From contig JAQTSL010000142.1 in assembly GCA_028711355.1 (NCBI GenBank), positions 1 through 8,699 on the forward strand: 8,699 nucleotides of DNA. The letters are read 5' to 3'. Under the pieces are notes generated by a model, which was not told the DNA's origin, ran no database searches, and saw nothing but the letters and a program-made list of their open reading frames with translations. Numbering within the stretch: position 1 is the first letter of the stretch; each line of letters opens with the position of its first letter. Position numbers and translations under genes: made by a program. This DNA comes from Rhodoferax sp. Its GTDB lineage: Bacteria > Pseudomonadota > Gammaproteobacteria > Burkholderiales > Burkholderiaceae_C. This document shows, in pieces, positions 5,425-8,699 of this stretch.

Positions 5425-5724
5425 ATGCGCACTGTTGCACCTGTCTCCCCTGGCGAAATGCTGGACCAAGAGTTTCTCAAGCCCCTGGGTCTGACAAAGT
5501 ACCGTCTTGCCAAAGACATCGGTGTGCCTGCGCAGCGCATTGGCGACATCGTCGCGGGCAAGCGTGCGATTACCGCTGATACGGACCTTCGTCTTTGCCG
5601 GTACTTCGGGCTCAGCGATGGTTGGTGGCTTCGAGGCCAAGCCAACTATGACACAGCTATTGCACGCGAGGCCATGGGTGAAGCACTGGCGCGCATTTCT
5701 AGGTGTGAACTGCTGGCCAGTTAA
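5425..5724 (+). CDS. higA: HigA-type antitoxin, XRE-family HTH
   Basis: This 99-residue antitoxin has the characteristic order SPGEMLDQEFLKPLGLTKYRLAKDIGVP. The helix-turn-helix spans about residues 25-45 (YRLAKDIGVPAQRIGDIVAGKRAIT), followed by ADTDLRLCRYFG and the WWLRGQANYD segment typical of HigA. It neutralises HigB by binding it and usually represses the operon promoter. The start at 5425 has a strong AAGGAG site 7 nt upstream. The gene lies 21 bp after the current higB stop, but only 11 bp after the stop expected without the frameshift. The gene is intact, so the locus now looks like an antitoxin with a broken toxin. Its stop is followed 21 bp later by GCCGA, the apparent start of an interrupted attC. 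Confidence 0.93.
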   Translation: MRTVAPVSPGEMLDQEFLKPLGLTKYRLAKDIGVPAQRIGDIVAGKRAITADTDLRLCRYFGLSDGWWLRGQANYDTAIAREAMGEALARISRCELLAS

Positions 5725-5745
5725 GCGCAGCACAGAGTGGCGCCG

Positions 5746-5774
5746 AATCGGGTAGCCAGGAGCTTCTAACTCCC
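5746..5774 (-). repeat. 29-bp second copy of the group II intron 3' end, in the attC of cassette 4
   Basis: Positions 5746-5774 are identical to 2667-2695, which is the 3' end (domain VI) of the intron remnant on the same strand. Identity stops abruptly on both sides. On the left it abuts GCCGA, which matches the R'' box of the neighbouring attC (GCCGAAC) cut just where IIC-attC introns insert. On the right, two bases further, lies GTTGGTC (5777-5783), a 6/7 match to the R' consensus. Only the last part of an intron is present, with no maturase or domain V. Confidence 0.8.
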
Positions 5775-5905
5775 TCGTTGGTCGCCCTGCTGTGCGTCAA
5801 TGTCTTCCACCAAACGCCCCATCCTTTGAACTGCACCCGCCGTCACGCCTAAAACTGTGTTTACATCCAGTTGTTTGATGGTGTTGCCCCTACAATGGGC
5901 GCCCT
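5775..5905. other. Leader and promoter region of parE
   Basis: No gene is seen. A TACAAT hexamer at 5891-5896 lies 9 nt before the parE ATG and could be its -10 box, giving a nearly leaderless mRNA. No good -35 box stands at the right distance (TTGTTT at 5871-5876 leaves only 14 bp). A minus-strand frame of about 40 codons reads into the intron fragment and ends there in TAG, but it has no start codon or ribosome site. Confidence 0.4.
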
Positions 5906-7876
5906 ATGGCAAGCAAAATCATCCCAGGTTATTCCGAAAGCTCGATCCGGGTGCTCAAAGGGCTCGAGCCCGTCAAGCAGCGCCCGGGAATGTACACCCG
6001 CACCGAATCACCGGCGCACATCATCCAGGAGGTGATCGACAACGCCGCCGACGAGTCACTGGCCGGTTACGGCAAAAAAATCAAGGTGACGGTGCACGGC
6101 GATGGCTCGGTCAGCGTGGAGGACGACGGCCGTGGCATTCCGTTTGGCCTGCATCCCACCGAGCACGCGCCGGTGATCGAACTGGTGTTTACCCAGTTGC
6201 ACGCGGGTGGCAAGTTTGACAAGGGCGCGGGCGGCGCCTACAGCTTTTCGGGCGGACTGCACGGCGTGGGCGTGAGTGTGACCAATGCGCTCAGTACCCG
6301 GCTGGAGGCCACCACTTACCGTGAAGGTCAGGTGGCGCGGCTGGTGTTTTCAGGCGGTGACGTGATTGAGCCATTGACACTGCGCCCGGCCGGTGACGGT
6401 GAACGGCGCAGCGGCACCTGCGTGCGTGTCTGGCCTGATGCGAAGTATTTTGAATCGATGGCGCTGCCGATGGCGCACCTGGAGCATTTGCTGCGCAGCA
6501 AAGCGGTGCTGATGCCGGGTGTCACCGTCACCCTGACCCAAGAGAAAACCAAAGAAACGCTGACCTGGGTGTTCAAAGGCGGCCTGCGCGACTACCTGAC
6601 GCAAACGCTGTCAGCAGACCCCGTGATTCCGTTGTTTGAGGGGCAATCTTTTGCCGATGCGCACCACGACAGCTTTGCCGAAGGCGAGGGCGCAGCCTGG
6701 TGCGTGGCCTTTACGGAAGCCGGTCAGCCGGTGCGCGAAAGCTACGTTAACCTTATCCCCACGCCAGCCGGCGGCACGCACGAGTCCGGCTTGCGCGACG
6801 GTTTGTTTACCGCCGTCAAAAGTTTTGTTGACTTGCATTCACTGTTGCCCAAAGGTGTCAAGCTATTGCCAGACGACGTGTTTGCGCGCGCCAGCTACGT
6901 GCTGTCCACCAAGGTGTTGGACCCGCAGTTTCAGGGGCAGATCAAAGAGCGCCTCAATTCGCGCGATGCGGTGCGGCTGGTCTCCGGCGTGGTGCGACCA
7001 GCGCTGGAGCTGTGGTTGAACCAAAATGTGGAAGACGGCAAAAAGCTGGCTGAGTTGGCGATCAAAGCCGCGCAGAGCCGCCAAAAGGCCGGTCAAAAAG
7101 TTGAAAAACGCAAGGGCTCGGGCGTGGCGGTGCTGCCCGGCAAGCTGACCGACTGCGAAAGCCGCGACATTGCGCAAAACGAGGTGTTCTTGGTTGAAGG
7201 CGACTCGGCTGGTGGCAGCGCCAAAATGGGCCGCAACAAAGAAAGCCAGGCGGTGTTGCCGCTGCGCGGTAAGGTCTTGAACACCTGGGAAGTGGAGCGC
7301 GACCGCCTGTTTGCCAACAACGAAATCCACGACATTGCAGTGGCGATCGGCGTCGATCCGCATGGGCCCAAAGATTCGCCCGATTTAAGCGGTCTGCGTT
7401 ACGGCAAGATTTGCATCCTGAGTGATGCCGACGTCGATGGGTCGCACATTCAGGTGCTGCTGTTGACACTGTTCTTCAAACACTTTCCCAAGCTGATCGA
7501 GACTGGTCATGTCTATGTTGCGCGGCCACCGTTGTTCCGTGTGGATGCGCCAGCCCGTGGCAAAAAACCGGCATCCAAGTCGTACGCGCTCGACGAGGGC
7601 GAATTGGCCGCCATCCTGGACAAGCTGCGCAAAGATGGCGTACGCGAAGGCGCCTGGAGTATCAGCCGATTCAAGGGCTTGGGCGAAATGAACGCCGAAC
7701 AGTTGTGGGACACCACGCTGAATCCCGACACCCGCCGCCTGCTGCCGGTACATCTGGGTGTGCTGGATGTGGTGCAGACCTCCGAGTTGATGAACAAGCT
7801 GATGGGCAAAGGCGAGGCGGGGGCGCGACGCGAGCTGATGGAGTTGCACGGGGATTCGGTGGAGATTGATGTTTAG
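5906..7876 (+). CDS. parE: DNA topoisomerase IV subunit B (ParE)
   Basis: This 656-residue ATPase subunit of topoisomerase IV acts with ParC to decatenate daughter chromosomes and relax supercoils. The GHKL ATPase motifs are complete: QEVIDNAADE (E42, N46), DDGRGIP (73-79) and GGLHGVGVSVTNALS (116-130). The transducer domain follows, with QTK-loop-type sequence near YVLSTKVLDPQFQGQIK (331-346). The TOPRIM domain has EGDSAGGSAKMGRN (E431) and LSDADVDGSHI (D507, D509, D511). Near the C-terminus, RFKGLGEMNAEQLWDTTLNP is the signature that closes type IIA B subunits. Length fits ParE rather than GyrB, which is usually longer in betaproteobacteria. No ribosome site is visible before the ATG. The gene is intact and is the right-hand chromosomal neighbour of the integron. 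Confidence 0.95.
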   Translation: MASKIIPGYSESSIRVLKGLEPVKQRPGMYTRTESPAHIIQEVIDNAADESLAGYGKKIKVTVHGDGSVSVEDDGRGIPFGLHPTEHAPVIELVFTQLHAGGKFDKGAGGAYSFSGGLHGVGVSVTNALSTRLEATTYREGQVARLVFSGGDVIEPLTLRPAGDGERRSGTCVRVWPDAKYFESMALPMAHLEHLLRSKAVLMPGVTVTLTQEKTKETLTWVFKGGLRDYLTQTLSADPVIPLFEGQSFADAHHDSFAEGEGAAWCVAFTEAGQPVRESYVNLIPTPAGGTHESGLRDGLFTAVKSFVDLHSLLPKGVKLLPDDVFARASYVLSTKVLDPQFQGQIKERLNSRDAVRLVSGVVRPALELWLNQNVEDGKKLAELAIKAAQSRQKAGQKVEKRKGSGVAVLPGKLTDCESRDIAQNEVFLVEGDSAGGSAKMGRNKESQAVLPLRGKVLNTWEVERDRLFANNEIHDIAVAIGVDPHGPKDSPDLSGLRYGKICILSDADVDGSHIQVLLLTLFFKHFPKLIETGHVYVARPPLFRVDAPARGKKPASKSYALDEGELAAILDKLRKDGVREGAWSISRFKGLGEMNAEQLWDTTLNPDTRRLLPVHLGVLDVVQTSELMNKLMGKGEAGARRELMELHGDSVEIDV

Positions 7877-8211
7877 TTGGTCGCTTGTTGCGCTTTGTTT
7901 ATTAGGGATATAAGCTGATTTTTATGGGTGATGATGGATGTGATGCTGGGACTGACAAGGCTGATGAGGCTGATGGTGCGCCTGCTGCGCAGCAGCCGGG
8001 TTTGGCGGTCTCCTCATGCTGGAGTACCAGAAATCGTCAACCGCCAAACCCGGCCACTGCGCAGATGTGTTGGTTGGCCAGCGCTATAAATACCGGGACT
8101 CCTGTGTGGTCGTGCGTGCGCCCAACCCGTTGGATATTTTTGGTGTACGTTTATGCAATTTGTGCGACGAGAAACAATGTTGTACAAGCTCAATAGTGAA
8201 GGACATGAAAA
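7877..8211. other. 335-bp gap between parE and the methyltransferase gene
   Basis: It holds a short GCTGATGAGGCTGATGG direct repeat near 7960-7978 and the long inverted repeat at 7985-8064, listed separately. A plus-strand frame (7924-8196) and overlapping minus-strand frames, one of them ending in a His-rich string, read through the inverted repeat and have no ribosome site, so I do not call them genes. No intrinsic terminator with a T-run follows parE. TTGGAT (8130-8135) and TATGCA (8152-8157), 16 bp apart, are a weak promoter candidate for the next gene. Confidence 0.45.
7985..8064. repeat. Long two-part inverted repeat after parE
   Basis: The inner arms GCCGGGTTTGGCGGT (7995-8009) and ACCGCCAAACCCGGC (8040-8054) are perfect 15-bp complements. 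After a 2-nt mismatch on each side, the outer arms CTGCGCAG (7985-7992) and CTGCGCAG (8057-8064) pair over 8 bp. The 30-nt loop contains a small CTCC/GGAG hairpin. The left arm also overlaps the 14-bp palindrome CTGCTGCGCAGCAG (7982-7995). No T-run follows. It might be a dispersed palindromic repeat (REP/MITE-like) or an RNA structure at the parE 3' end. It lacks R''/R' core boxes, so it is not an attC. Confidence 0.8.
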
Positions 8212-8699
8212 ATGATTGCTGCTCATTATTTGCCGGACTCCAAAGCGGTTGTTTTCGATGGGGACTGTCTGGCATTTATGCGCGAAATTCCAGATGAGTC
8301 AATTCAACTGGTCATCACATCGCCGCCCTACAACATTGGGAAACCCTATGAGAAGAAGCTGAGTCTGCAAGATTATGTAGAACAGCAGTCAAAGGTCATT
8401 GAATCCTGTGTTCGCGTATTGGAACCAACAGGTAGCATTTGCTGGCAAGTTGGAAACTTTGTCGACAAGGGACAAATTACTCCGCTGGATATCGTCCTTT
8501 ACCCAATTTTTGAAAGTTTGGGTCTGCAACTGCGAAACCGTATCGTTTGGCATTTTGAGCATGGACTGCACTGCTCAAAACGTTTTTCAGGACGCTATGA
8601 AACGGTGCTGTGGTTTACCAAAACAGATGCCTATAAATTCAATCTTGACCCCGTGCGGGTGCCCCAAAAATATCCTGGAAAACGCCATTTCAAAGGTCC
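8212..8699 (+). CDS. Site-specific DNA methyltransferase, N-terminal part (runs off the right edge)
   Basis: The 162 visible codons start MIAAHYLPDSKAVVFDGDCL, with an AAGGA ribosome site 8 nt upstream of the ATG. Catalytic motif IV, TSPPYN (residues 36-41), follows an LVIT strand and is near the N-terminus, as in beta-class amino-methyltransferases, where the SAM-binding FxGxG motif comes later and would lie outside the window. Residues 110-136 (RIVWHFEHGLHCSKRFSGRYETVLWFTK) match the usual segment after motif IV (W..., GR.E...WF.K). It adds a methyl group from SAM to adenine N6 or cytosine N4; SPPY-type motifs occur in both, so I do not choose. Base composition is visibly lower in GC than parE, which suggests transfer. 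A restriction enzyme gene may follow beyond the window. Confidence 0.88.
   Translation, partial: MIAAHYLPDSKAVVFDGDCLAFMREIPDESIQLVITSPPYNIGKPYEKKLSLQDYVEQQSKVIESCVRVLEPTGSICWQVGNFVDKGQITPLDIVLYPIFESLGLQLRNRIVWHFEHGLHCSKRFSGRYETVLWFTKTDAYKFNLDPVRVPQKYPGKRHFKG

Larger units (their letters stand above)
361..5783 (+). mobile_element. Chromosomal-type integron: intI, attI region and at least four gene cassettes
   Basis: The parts seen are intI on the minus strand, then a run of plus-strand genes, two complete attC sites (2168-2237 and 4954-5040), and two attC sites apparently broken by group II intron sequence (at about 2667 and 5746). Cassettes 1 to 4 carry, in order, a two-gene secreted/soluble pair, a GFA-type protein, a putative lipoprotein, and higBA. 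Divergence of intI from the array is the standard integron layout. The right border is set at a GTTGGTC motif (5777-5783) resembling a final R' box and is uncertain. No transposition genes or resistance genes are seen, which favours a sedentary chromosomal integron over a class 1 mobile integron. Confidence 0.85.

Noticed and set aside
5734..5890. Minus-strand open frame of about 40 codons ending inside the intron fragment
   Set aside because: There is no start codon or ribosome site, it overlaps the parE promoter region, and its stop comes from the inserted sequence.
7985..8064. Inverted repeat considered as an attC or as a terminator
   Set aside because: It has no R''/R' core boxes or unpaired 5-nt spacers for attC, and no T-run for an intrinsic terminator.
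7924..8196. 90-codon plus-strand frame after parE, and a His-rich minus-strand frame in the same place
   Set aside because: Both are read through the inverted repeat, which creates mirrored peptide strings; neither has a ribosome site.
1..8699. CRISPR array, tRNA or rRNA genes
   Set aside because: No regularly spaced repeats and no tRNA or rRNA sequence were seen on either strand.

Overview
The window is high-GC bacterial DNA carrying a chromosomal-type integron set between a probable transporter gene at the left edge and parE (topoisomerase IV subunit B) on the right. The IntI and ParE sequences suggest a betaproteobacterium, possibly Comamonadaceae. That taxon is inferred from the look of the proteins, not from any search.

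Left part (1-1613): the first codons of a protein that looks like an MFS transporter leave the window on the minus strand. intI follows on the minus strand, complete, with all tyrosine-recombinase catalytic residues and the IntI-specific insertion. A near-consensus LexA box sits just upstream of its preferred start. The attI site should lie between intI and the first cassette gene, but I could not fix its crossover point.

Cassette array (1614 to about 5783, plus strand, away from intI): cassette 1 has two overlapping genes (a small secreted four-cysteine protein and a 65-residue soluble protein) and a well-formed attC. Cassette 2 has a GFA/CENP-V-type zinc protein. Its attC is broken by a remnant of a group II intron that looks like the class C-attC type, on the minus strand: a C-terminal maturase fragment plus domains V and VI, cut on its 5' side next to two tandem repeats resembling an IS21-type end. 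Cassette 3 has a 521-residue putative lipoprotein of unknown function and an attC of its own. Cassette 4 is a higBA toxin-antitoxin pair with its own promoter. Its attC is broken by a second, 29-bp copy of the intron 3' end. higB carries an apparent one-base insertion that removes the C-terminal Asp-Tyr-His, so the toxin is probably dead while higA is intact.

Right part (5784-8699): parE is complete. After it comes a 335-bp gap with a long two-part inverted repeat (23 paired bases, 7985-8064). The window ends in the first 162 codons of a DNA methyltransferase with a TSPPYN motif, possibly the start of a restriction-modification locus.

Together, this is an SOS-controlled recombination platform with a short array that has been reshaped by intron insertion and later decay. 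IntI would move the cassettes, the introns have occupied attC sites, and the higBA cassette would normally stabilise the array.
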